DNA from: Anaerolinea sp.
GTDB lineage: Bacteria; Chloroflexota; Anaerolineae; Anaerolineales; Anaerolineaceae
Direction: 5' to 3'
DNA length: 5,167 nt
Assembly (NCBI GenBank): GCA_013824385.1
Contig: PNNU01000273.1
Span: 1-5,167, forward strand
Numbering within the stretch: position 1 is the first letter of the stretch; the number at the start of each line of letters is the position of its first letter. Below are positions 1-5,165 of this stretch, piece after piece. The translations under genes were made by a program, and so were the position numbers. The notes beneath the pieces are model-generated. The model saw only the letters and a list, made by a program, of their open reading frames with translations, made no database searches and was not told the origin of the DNA.

Positions 1-398
1 TCGATCAGGTTGAACAAGTCAATTGAATGAATCCCCTGGGGGATAAACTGATCAGAAATGTATTTCAGCAGAGCGTCAATGAACTCGCGTTCACGGTCCA
101 TGGAGACGATTAAATCAAGAAAATCACTGATCTCAATGCTGCCTAGCAGCATTAACTTTTTGACGCCTTCATGCTCAGTGAGGAAGAAGGGGGCGATGCC
201 CACCAGTTCTGTGCCTTCACGCGCCGCCAGGATGGCCAGTTCGGCTTCAGACGGCCATTCGCCGCCGCCGCGCGTCTTCCACCAATCCTCAAGGTATTCA
301 TAGCGTAGAAAAGGCAGGTCATTCACGCTTTTGGCAAGCAGTTGGTTCCATTCTTCTTTTAATTCAATGGGGAAGTTTTTAAAATAAGTGAATTCCAT
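1..398 (-). CDS. Acetyltransferase, BioF2/CelD-like GNAT family (partial, C-terminus missing)
   Basis: The N-terminal 132 codons of a gene that runs off the left edge with no stop. The product begins MEFTYFKNFPIELKEEWNQL. It then shows LPFLRYEYLEDWW (about residues 28-40), a hydrophobic LVGIAPFFL strand (about 66-74) and LLGSIEISDFLDLIVS (about 87-102). This order (FxxYEYLxxWW, then a strand ending in PFFL, then LGSxxxSDFLDL) is what I recognise from GNAT-fold BioF2-like/CelD-type acyltransferases, related to FemAB and often found near envelope or polysaccharide genes. The substrate is unknown, and the acyl-CoA-binding half lies outside the window. The start is well fixed: an in-frame TAA lies 12 bases upstream of this ATG, and no other standard start codon lies between. 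The Shine-Dalgarno match is weak (AAGG, 14 bases away). It follows the metallopeptidase gene by 40 bases. The family call is by resemblance; that the gene is real is much surer. Confidence 0.72.
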   Translation of the reverse strand, partial: MEFTYFKNFPIELKEEWNQLLAKSVNDLPFLRYEYLEDWWKTRGGGEWPSEAELAILAAREGTELVGIAPFFLTEHEGVKKLMLLGSIEISDFLDLIVSMDREREFIDALLKYISDQFIPQGIHSIDLFNLI

Positions 399-406
399 AA
401 TCGAGA

Positions 407-435
407 ATTATACCTTGTGTGAGTTTCAGTTTCCA
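407..435 (-). promoter_or_regulatory. Candidate promoter for the acetyltransferase gene, possibly giving a leaderless mRNA
   Basis: On the minus strand, a perfect TATAAT (412 to 407) is preceded after 17 bases by TGGAAA (435 to 430), which matches the -35 consensus at 4 of 6. The -10 box ends 8 bases before the ATG at 398, so initiation would fall within a base or two of the start codon. The hexamer could be chance in AT-rich DNA, and the gene could instead be co-transcribed with the metallopeptidase gene. Confidence 0.35.
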
Positions 436-438
436 GCA

Positions 439-1155
439 TTACTCTACACGTAAAGAGGATGCGTTTTTTCGCAGCCATGCGCGGGCTTTCTTATAATTCG
501 GGCAATAGTTGGCGACGATGTCCCAAAAATCTTTGGAGTGATTGAGTTCAAACAGATGCGCCAATTCGTGTACAACTACGTATTCCAATACGCCGGGGGG
601 GGTCATCACCAGGCGCCAGTTGAAAGCCAGATTGCCGCGGCTTGAGCAGCTGCCCCAGCGGGTGCGTTGGTCACGGATGCTAACGGCTTTTGGTTTGGCA
701 TTCATACGGCGGGCTTGTTCCACAACCACCTTTTCGATTTCCGCACGTGAATTGGCGCGCATCCAAGCTTCGGCTGCCAGGCGGGTAGACGCTCTGGATC
801 CAGCCGGCATATAGACTCGCAACCGTCCGTTGGCGGGTTCCACCCTGACGCGTGATTTGCGGTCCGCTTCTTCGATGCGCTGAAGCTGTACGGCTTCGCC
901 GTGCCAGAGCATCACATCCGCGGGCAGCAGGGAGGGTTTTACCAGTTTGGCAGTGCGTTCCAATTGCGCATTCAACCAGACCACGTTTTGCTTCAAAAAG
1001 GATTCAGCCTCGCGCTGGGGCACACCTTTGGGCAGCGTGACCGTTACCCCGCTGGCCGAGACAGTGATCCGCAGCCGTCTTGCGCGCGTGGATACCCTGA
1101 TCTTATAGGGGATGGTTTTACCTGCAATGGTGATGTTGTGAGTGGTTTCGGGCAT
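439..1155 (-). CDS. YgjP-like zinc metallopeptidase (M48/SprT-like fold, DUF45)
   Basis: A complete 238-residue protein. Residues 166-170 are RWGSC, followed by a conserved NLAFNWRLVM segment. The gluzincin-type motif HELAH is at 196-200, with a third probable zinc ligand at His206 in NHSKDFW. The tail CPNYKKARAWL completes the signature of the YgjP/DUF45 family (Pfam YgjP-like metallopeptidase domain). The N-terminal ~110 residues are strand-rich, and about 120-155 are helical and basic. No signal peptide or membrane segment is visible, so it is probably cytoplasmic. Members occur widely, some near type I restriction genes, and their substrates are mostly unknown. All apparent catalytic residues are present, so an active enzyme is expected. 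The ATG at 1155 is preceded by AAAAAGG with 4-base spacing. It diverges from the carrier gene at 1459 and may be co-transcribed with the acetyltransferase gene downstream. The coding strand has a run of eight C just before the active-site codons. Confidence 0.92.
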   Translation of the reverse strand: MPETTHNITIAGKTIPYKIRVSTRARRLRITVSASGVTVTLPKGVPQREAESFLKQNVVWLNAQLERTAKLVKPSLLPADVMLWHGEAVQLQRIEEADRKSRVRVEPANGRLRVYMPAGSRASTRLAAEAWMRANSRAEIEKVVVEQARRMNAKPKAVSIRDQRTRWGSCSSRGNLAFNWRLVMTPPGVLEYVVVHELAHLFELNHSKDFWDIVANYCPNYKKARAWLRKNASSLRVE

Positions 1156-1244
1156 GCAGCCTTTTTCAATCTGAAAATAAGAATTTTAAACTGAATTATC
1201 TTACCAGTGTTTGGGAATTATTATGAGTTGATTTTTTCATATTG

Positions 1245-1295
1245 GATATTAAGAGTTAAAAGTGAGCATTTTTCTCACCTTTAACTCTTAATATC
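1245..1295. repeat. 22-bp near-perfect inverted repeat in the divergent intergenic region
   Basis: The left arm is 1245-1266 (begins GATATTAAGAG) and the right arm 1274-1295 (ends CTCTTAATATC), with a 7-base loop CATTTTT. 21 of 22 positions pair. The single mismatch (A1261 against C1279) becomes a G-U pair if the minus strand is transcribed, so that RNA would form an unbroken 22-bp stem. No gene ends here and neither side carries a proper U-tract, so it is not a standard terminator. It could be an operator, a 5' leader hairpin of the metallopeptidase mRNA, or the remnant of a small palindromic repeat element. Confidence 0.85.
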
Positions 1296-1313
1296 TGTTT
1301 AATTCTATTGAAA

Positions 1314-1359
1314 TCTGTGTCAAGCTAGTATACAAAAATGTATATTACGCTGACATAGA
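1314..1359. promoter_or_regulatory. Candidate operator: 46-bp imperfect dyad with TATACA-AAAA-TGTATA core
   Basis: The dyad axis lies in AAAA at 1335-1338. The inner arms TATACA (1329-1334) and TGTATA (1339-1344) are perfect. The outer arms TGTCA (1318-1322) and TGACA (1351-1355) are perfect, flanked by TCT/AGA at 1314-1316 and 1357-1359. Overall 16 of 21 positions are complementary, and two more are G-T. The left half overlaps TTGAAA (1308-1313) and a weak -10-like TACAAA (1331-1336) at 17-base spacing on the plus strand. It also contains TTGACA (1323 to 1318) on the minus strand. Nested dyads between divergent genes suit a dimeric or tetrameric regulator. TATACA/TGTATA half-sites are reminiscent of GntR-family operators, but no regulator gene is in the window, so the binding protein is unknown. 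Confidence 0.5.
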
Positions 1360-1396
1360 ATCAGGCGCAAACCTAAAATCAAATTCCAAGTTTAAG

Positions 1397-1425
1397 TTGA
1401 CAACCACGCCAACCGCTTATACACT
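1397..1425 (+). promoter_or_regulatory. Sigma-70-type promoter for the YfcC-family carrier
   Basis: A perfect TTGACA (1397-1402), a 17-base spacer, then TACACT (1420-1425), which keeps the key T, A and final T of TATAAT (4 of 6). Predicted initiation near 1432 leaves a leader of about 27 bases containing the ribosome binding site. It is the best promoter match upstream of the gene and lies about 40 bases downstream of the 1314-1359 dyad, so a protein bound at the dyad could act as an upstream activator or block elongation from an earlier start. Confidence 0.6.
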
Positions 1426-1448
1426 ATTTCAAATCCAATCATCATAAC

Positions 1449-1453
1449 GAGGT
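1449..1453 (+). promoter_or_regulatory. Ribosome binding site of the YfcC-family carrier
   Basis: GAGGT sits 5 bases before the ATG at 1459, a standard Shine-Dalgarno arrangement that supports this start. Confidence 0.75.
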
Positions 1454-1458
1454 CACCC

Positions 1459-2901
1459 ATGGACGAAAAAGCTGGTGCACAGATCAGCAAGAAAGCCTTT
1501 ATTCAATCTGCTGTAATTATTCTCTTATTAATGATCGTTGCGGGCATTTTGACCCGCGTACTGCCCACTGGCAGCTACGAACGCACCCTGGTGGACGGAC
1601 GTTCGGTGATCAATCCCGATTCCTACCAGACCACCACGGGTGTGCAATATCCCGTCTGGCGCTGGTTTACCTCACCTGTTGAAGTGTTGGGCGGGCCCGA
1701 CGCCCTGGTGATCATTACCATCATTGTGTTCATTCTGTTGGTCAGCGCCGCCTTTGCAGTGCTGGATAAATGTGGCATCCTCAAATCCGTGTTGGCGCGA
1801 ATTGTAAAGACCTTCGGCAAGCAAAAATATCTGCTTCTGGTGGTGATCTGTTTATTCTTCATGCTGTTGGGTGCATTTTTGGGCTTGTTTGAAGAGATTG
1901 TGCCTCTCGTTCCGTTGATGATCGCGTTATCTTATTCTCTGGGTTGGGATGCGCTGGTGGGTCTCGGCATGAGCATTTTGGCCACCAACATGGGTTTCTC
2001 GGCAGCCATCACTAATCCCTTCACCATCGGTGTGGCGCAGAAATTAGCCGGGTTACCCGCATTTTCCGGCTGGGCGTTCCGCATTCCCATTTTCATCGCG
2101 GTTTATCTTGTGCTGATCTGGTTTTTGATCACTTATGCCAAGAAAATTGACCGCAACCCTGAAGCCTCTTATATCTTCAAGGAAGACCAGGCAGAACGTA
2201 AACGATATTCCAAACTTGATTTGGAGGGAATGGCAGCCGGTGGTGGCAGACTAGGCCTGGCTGGTCTTACTTTTGGCGCTTTCGTGGTGCTAATAATTTT
2301 GACCTTGTTCGGAAGTTCCAAAATTCAATTCCTGTCTGATTACGCTTTGCCGTTGGTGGGGGTGCTCTTCTTTGTCGGCGGGCTGCTTTCAGGTTTCATC
2401 TCGGGCGCCAAGGGCAAGCTGATTGGCAAGGCCATGCTTGAGGGGATTAGCGGCATGGCGCCAGGGATTCCGCTTTTACTCATGGCGGCCAGTATCAAAT
2501 TCATTGTGACTTCCGGCGGCGTGATGGATACCATCCTCCATAGCGCGGCAGGCATGCTTCAGACGACTTCTCCACTCTTCGCGATCATCATTATTTATGT
2601 GTTGGCGTTGGTCATGGAACTTTTCATTGGTTCGGCAGGCGCCAAGGCTGTATTGATGATGCCTATCCTGGCACCCCTGGCAGACCTGGTGGGTGTGACC
2701 CGTCAACTGACAGTCACTGCTTACTGCTTTGGAGACGGCTTTTCAAACCTGGCTTATCCCACCAACCCGGTGCTGCTCATTACCCTGGGGTTGGCGGCGG
2801 TGTCCTACGGCAAATGGATCAAGTGGACTGCGAAACTCTGGCTGGTCGTACTGCCTGTGACCATTTTATTCCTCTGGCTGGGGACGGTGATCGGATATTG
2901 A
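1459..2901 (+). CDS. YfcC-family (DcuC/IT superfamily) membrane carrier
   Basis: A complete 480-residue polytopic inner-membrane protein with roughly 11-13 hydrophobic segments (for example 14-34, 82-103, 123-143, 207-226, 266-284, 297-315, 372-391 and 458-478). The first half contains GLFEEIVPLVPLM (142-154) and GFSAAITNPFTIGVAQ (179-194). The second half contains the counterpart GSAGAKAVLMMPILAPL (391-407), then FGDGFSNLAYPTNP (424-437). The two NP-containing turns (NPF at 186, PTNP at 434) match the two-fold repeat expected of the ion transporter superfamily, where such hairpins form the substrate site. A charged cytoplasmic loop lies near 227-256. The closest family I recognise is YfcC/DcuC (Pfam DcuC), whose relatives carry C4-dicarboxylates, amino acids or peptides. 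The substrate cannot be read from the sequence. Homologues often neighbour peptidases or amidohydrolases; none is adjacent here except the divergent YgjP-like gene. It is a single-gene unit between a structured promoter region and a downstream hairpin. Confidence 0.9.
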   Translation: MDEKAGAQISKKAFIQSAVIILLLMIVAGILTRVLPTGSYERTLVDGRSVINPDSYQTTTGVQYPVWRWFTSPVEVLGGPDALVIITIIVFILLVSAAFAVLDKCGILKSVLARIVKTFGKQKYLLLVVICLFFMLLGAFLGLFEEIVPLVPLMIALSYSLGWDALVGLGMSILATNMGFSAAITNPFTIGVAQKLAGLPAFSGWAFRIPIFIAVYLVLIWFLITYAKKIDRNPEASYIFKEDQAERKRYSKLDLEGMAAGGGRLGLAGLTFGAFVVLIILTLFGSSKIQFLSDYALPLVGVLFFVGGLLSGFISGAKGKLIGKAMLEGISGMAPGIPLLLMAASIKFIVTSGGVMDTILHSAAGMLQTTSPLFAIIIIYVLALVMELFIGSAGAKAVLMMPILAPLADLVGVTRQLTVTAYCFGDGFSNLAYPTNPVLLITLGLAAVSYGKWIKWTAKLWLVVLPVTILFLWLGTVIGY

Positions 2902-2911
2902 TCTTAAATAA

Positions 2912-2942
2912 TCCCGGTAGTCTGGTTTTTAGACTCCCGGGA
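2912..2942 (+). terminator. Probable terminator hairpin after the YfcC-family carrier
   Basis: The arms are 2912-2923 (TCCCGG-T-AGTCT) and 2931-2942 (AGACT-C-CCGGGA): 11 of 12 positions pair around a GGTTTTT loop. It starts 10 bases after the stop codon. The downstream plus-strand sequence is not U-rich (CTTGCCATTA). On the minus strand the stem is followed by TTATTTAAG, so it may act in both directions or only as an mRNA-stabilising 3' stem. Confidence 0.6.
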
Positions 2943-2980
2943 CTTGCCATTAATCATGATTTAACAGATTCCTAATACAA

Positions 2981-3010
2981 GACCCCCGCGGATTAGAATC
3001 CGCGGAGGTC
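2981..3010 (-). terminator. Probable terminator hairpin after the mannosyltransferase gene
   Basis: The inner stem CCGCGGAT (2986-2993) pairs with ATCCGCGG (2998-3005) around loop TAGA. After one mismatch, GACC (2981-2984) pairs with GGTC (3007-3010). In the minus direction it begins 7 bases after the mannosyltransferase stop and is followed by TTGTATTAG, only a weak U-tract. Position and GC-rich stem support a transcript end for the minus-strand unit. Confidence 0.65.
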
Positions 3011-3017
3011 AATTCAT

Positions 3018-3743
3018 CTATTTCACCTTCTTCAAATGCCGGTAGCGTCCGGGTAATTCCCAAACGCGCATGGCCGCTTCAATCTGAATTCTGAAATTCA
3101 TCTTGGATTGGCCGTAAATCCGTTCGTTGAAGTGAATGGGAATCTCTTTGAAGCGGAAACCAAGCTTCAACGCGACATAGGCCATCTCGACCTGGAAGAC
3201 ATACCCATTGGCGCGGATTTCGTCAATTGGGAAGGCGTCAAGCACCTCACGTTTCCACATTCTAAACCCGCCAGTAACATCTTTGAGCGACATTCCAAGG
3301 ATGGTACGCGCATACACGTTGCCAAAACCCGAAAGCCATTTGCGCCAGATCGGCCATTTATCATCCAGGCTGCCGCCAGGAATATAGCGCGAACCGGCGA
3401 CAATATCCGCGGATTGCAGCGCATTCACCATTTCCAACAGTTTTTCGGGCGGATGTGAAAAATCAGCATCCATCTGTGCGATCACATCTACATCAGTGGA
3501 TAATAATTGTTTGAACCCTGAAATATATGCCGTGCCAAGACCAAGTTTGCCTGTGCGGTGCATCACGCTCACCCGGCCTGGATATTGTTTGGTCAAGTCA
3601 TCTGCGACCTGGCCTGTGCCGTCAGGGCTGTTGTCTTCGATGACTAATAAGTGCAGCTCAAGTGGCAGCGCCATCAATTGGGCGGTGATCTTCGGCAAGT
3701 TTTCTTTTTCATTGTAGGTGGGTATTACAACCGCAATTTTCAT
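3018..3743 (-). CDS. Polyprenol monophosphomannose synthase (family 2 glycosyltransferase, DPM1-like)
   Basis: A complete 241-residue GT-A enzyme expected to transfer mannose from GDP-mannose to a polyprenyl phosphate, giving the lipid-linked donor for extracytoplasmic mannosylation. Motifs in order: VVIPTYNE (5-12); EDNSPDGT (36-43), the nucleotide-binding region; QMDADFSHPPE (90-100), with the metal-binding DAD at 92-94; VAGSRY (115-120); DVTGGFRMW (155-163); and IYGQSKM (209-215). These are the hallmarks of the DPM1/Ppm1 clade rather than of a general GT2. There is no C-terminal membrane domain, so it is of the soluble, membrane-associated short type. An in-frame TTG 18 bases upstream (3761) is possible, but AGGAG at 3753 to 3749 with 5-base spacing selects the ATG at 3743. 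It lies 40 bases downstream of the roadblock gene and is probably co-transcribed with it. A closely related GT2 could transfer glucose or another sugar instead; the call rests on motif similarity. Confidence 0.92.
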   Translation of the reverse strand: MKIAVVIPTYNEKENLPKITAQLMALPLELHLLVIEDNSPDGTGQVADDLTKQYPGRVSVMHRTGKLGLGTAYISGFKQLLSTDVDVIAQMDADFSHPPEKLLEMVNALQSADIVAGSRYIPGGSLDDKWPIWRKWLSGFGNVYARTILGMSLKDVTGGFRMWKREVLDAFPIDEIRANGYVFQVEMAYVALKLGFRFKEIPIHFNERIYGQSKMNFRIQIEAAMRVWELPGRYRHLKKVK

Positions 3744-3748
3744 CCACG

Positions 3749-3753
3749 CTCCT
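3749..3753 (-). promoter_or_regulatory. Ribosome binding site that decides the mannosyltransferase start
   Basis: AGGAG on the minus strand is spaced 5 bases (CGTGG) from the ATG at 3743. The longer reading from TTG at 3761 would place this site inside the gene and lacks its own close purine-rich site. Confidence 0.8.
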
Positions 3754-3783
3754 GTCTTCAAAGACCTGTTATTCGGTCTGTTA

Positions 3784-4167
3784 TTAATTATTTTGTGTCA
3801 ATAGCTTCACAAGGTCATCCGCTGCGTGACGCATATCCATCAGCAGAACACCCATTTTTGCTTGCGCTGCTATAAATGCCGTAAGGACAGCTTTCTCACC
3901 GGCTGCCATTAATACGATATGTCCATCCACGCCCTGGATGTGTACCTGTTCCAGCTTGCCTATGACAGTTTCTTTGCAAATACCTTCACCCAGTGAAAGG
4001 ATGGAAGCTGACATGGCTGAAATGCGATCCGCGTTAAGCTCGGGTTTTAAAGCTGAGGCGATGATCAACCCGTCCGGGCTAATTAAAGCAGCAGCCTCCA
4101 CTTCAGGTGAGGAGCGTTGTAACACGCGCATGCGATCAATGAGAGCCTGCTGGTGTGGGTGAGTCAA
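3784..4167 (-). CDS. Roadblock/LC7 domain protein (MglB-like)
   Basis: A complete 127-residue cytoplasmic protein made of a single roadblock/LC7 domain. There is an N-terminal helix (about 5-18), then VEAAALISPDGLIIASAL (23-40), a small helix ADRISAMSASILSLGEGICKE (46-66), the strands EQVHIQGVDGHIVLMAAG (73-90) and KAVLTAFIA (92-100), and a final helix to the C-terminus. The pattern xxASxxLxLGE followed by a GxxGHIVLM-type strand is typical of bacterial members. These form dimers and can serve as partners or activators of small Ras-like GTPases (MglB with MglA), although many have no known partner. No GTPase gene is next to it here. The start appears to be TTG at 4167, with GAGGT 7 bases upstream. 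The next in-frame ATG (residue 13) would remove part of the first helix and lacks a comparable site. The mannosyltransferase gene follows after 40 bases. Confidence 0.88.
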   Translation of the reverse strand: MTHPHQQALIDRMRVLQRSSPEVEAAALISPDGLIIASALKPELNADRISAMSASILSLGEGICKETVIGKLEQVHIQGVDGHIVLMAAGEKAVLTAFIAAQAKMGVLLMDMRHAADDLVKLLTQNN

Positions 4168-4174
4168 AACGATA

Positions 4175-4179
4175 ACCTC
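4175..4179 (-). promoter_or_regulatory. Ribosome binding site supporting a TTG start for the roadblock gene
   Basis: GAGGT on the minus strand lies 7 bases before TTG at 4167. No in-frame ATG is available near it, so the non-ATG start is the best reading. Confidence 0.65.
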
Positions 4180-4210
4180 ATATGAAGGGCGGATTTATGA
4201 TCTGATGGCA

Positions 4211-4239
4211 ACTCTAACATAGGCCATTGGCAGTGTCAA
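4211..4239 (-). promoter_or_regulatory. Sigma-70-type promoter for the roadblock-mannosyltransferase unit
   Basis: On the minus strand, a perfect TTGACA (4239 to 4234), a 17-base spacer, then TAGAGT (4216 to 4211), which matches TATAAT at 4 of 6 including the first two bases and the last. Predicted initiation near 4204 gives a leader of about 37 bases with the GAGGT site. The -35 box contains the TGA stop of the exporter gene. This architecture closely parallels the promoter at 1397-1425. Confidence 0.6.
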
Positions 4240-5165
4240 GAAAGCATACCTGGCTGTGGCTGCTCCGGTGGTTCACTTTCAATACTCTTGGGTTGAAAAG
4301 CGGGTAACTGGGCAATCACAATGGCAGCCAATATGATCGCACATCCGACGATCTGGATAAAATTCATGGTTTCAGCGAGAATCAGCGCGCCAAAGATCGC
4401 CGCAAAAACGGATTCGAGACTGAGGATTAAGGCGGCATCCGAGGCGGGGGCCTTGCGCTGACCGATTGCCTGCAAAGTAAAACCTATTACCACCGATCCA
4501 AGACCGGCATACAAAATGGAAAGCCACGAAACTTGAATGGCTGCCCAGGTGGGCGGGCTAACGAAGAGTGACGAAACCATGTGCAGTAAGCCGCACAGTA
4601 AAAACTGCCCGACTGAAAAGACAAAGACATCCACTTTTTTGACTGCAAACCCCACCACTATCACATGAAAAGCCCATACCAATGAACCAACCAGCACTAT
4701 CAGGTTTCCTTTGGAGGGTGTAAGCTCCGCGCCCCCGGTGCTCAAGAGATAAGTGCCACCCAAGGCAGCCAGGGCTGCAAACCAGATCACGGGTTTGGTC
4801 TTGTGCTTCCAAAAGAGGGTCATCAATAGCGGAACCAGCACGACATAGACACCAGTAATAAACCCCGCGGTGCCTGCTGAAGTCGTGGTGATACCCGCTT
4901 GCTGCAGAGAACTGCCCGCGAACAGAATCACTCCAGCGGGAAGTATCCAGAATAGTTGGCCGGGTTTGTTGTGCAGGCGTTTAATTACGAAGGGCAGCAT
5001 GACCAATCCACCCAGTAGAAATCGTACGCCGTTAAAAGCGAAAAACCCCAGGTGAGATGAGGCGCTGCGTTGGGCAACAAAGCCGCCGCCCCACACAATG
5101 GCGGCCAATAACAAGATCAAGTCAGATTTTAGACGGTCAGTAAAAAAAGATTTCAATGAGTGCAT
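4236..5165 (-). CDS. DMT-superfamily transporter with two EamA domains
   Basis: A 309-residue inner-membrane protein with about ten transmembrane segments, arranged as two EamA repeats: roughly residues 15-142 and 154-287. The first segment reads LLLAAIVWGGGFVAQR (18-33), a typical DMT opening. The first repeat also has NGVRFLLGGLVMLP (45-58). The second has LVGSLVWAFHVIVVG (158-172) and ends with ALILSLESVFAAIFGALILAE (245-265), the conserved last hairpin, followed by a final segment near 270-288. A proline- and glutamate-rich hydrophilic tail closes the protein. Family members export amino acids and other metabolites, but substrate specificity cannot be predicted from this. The ATG lies 2 bases from the window edge, so its ribosome binding site is not visible and an upstream start cannot be excluded; the 14-residue lead before the first segment is a normal length. 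The gene ends 68 bases before the roadblock gene, and its stop codon lies inside that unit's -35 box. Confidence 0.9.
   Translation of the reverse strand: MHSLKSFFTDRLKSDLILLLAAIVWGGGFVAQRSASSHLGFFAFNGVRFLLGGLVMLPFVIKRLHNKPGQLFWILPAGVILFAGSSLQQAGITTTSAGTAGFITGVYVVLVPLLMTLFWKHKTKPVIWFAALAALGGTYLLSTGGAELTPSKGNLIVLVGSLVWAFHVIVVGFAVKKVDVFVFSVGQFLLCGLLHMVSSLFVSPPTWAAIQVSWLSILYAGLGSVVIGFTLQAIGQRKAPASDAALILSLESVFAAIFGALILAETMNFIQIVGCAIILAAIVIAQLPAFQPKSIESEPPEQPQPGMLS

Noticed and set aside
58..303. Plus-strand 81-codon open frame at the left end
   Set aside because: The minus strand here encodes the partial acetyltransferase. The plus translation is Ser- and Arg-rich with no family resemblance.
542..1194. 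Several plus-strand open frames opposite the metallopeptidase gene
   Set aside because: They overlap each other and a clearly coding minus-strand frame. Their translations are rich in Arg, Ala and Pro, as expected of antisense shadows.
1156..1458. A hidden small gene or a known riboswitch in the 303-base divergent gap
   Set aside because: There is no open frame with a start and ribosome binding site, and no conserved riboswitch core that I recognise. The content is explained as promoter elements and dyads.
3108..3458. Plus-strand open frame of 116 codons opposite the mannosyltransferase gene
   Set aside because: It is fully antisense to a gene with strong family motifs, has no recognisable domain, and has no good ribosome binding site.
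3762..3785. Eight-base direct repeat CTGTTATT (3766-3773 and 3778-3785) and a 5-bp AGACC/GGTCT stem between the roadblock and mannosyltransferase genes
   Set aside because: Both are too short to separate from chance. The stem is too weak for a terminator and lies within a likely two-gene transcript.
4164..4181. Five-codon leader frame (ATG AGG TTA TCG TTT TGA, minus strand) whose stop overlaps the roadblock TTG start
   Set aside because: It has no Shine-Dalgarno site of its own, and the GAGGT inside it is better placed for the TTG. It is probably coincidental, though translational coupling cannot be fully excluded.
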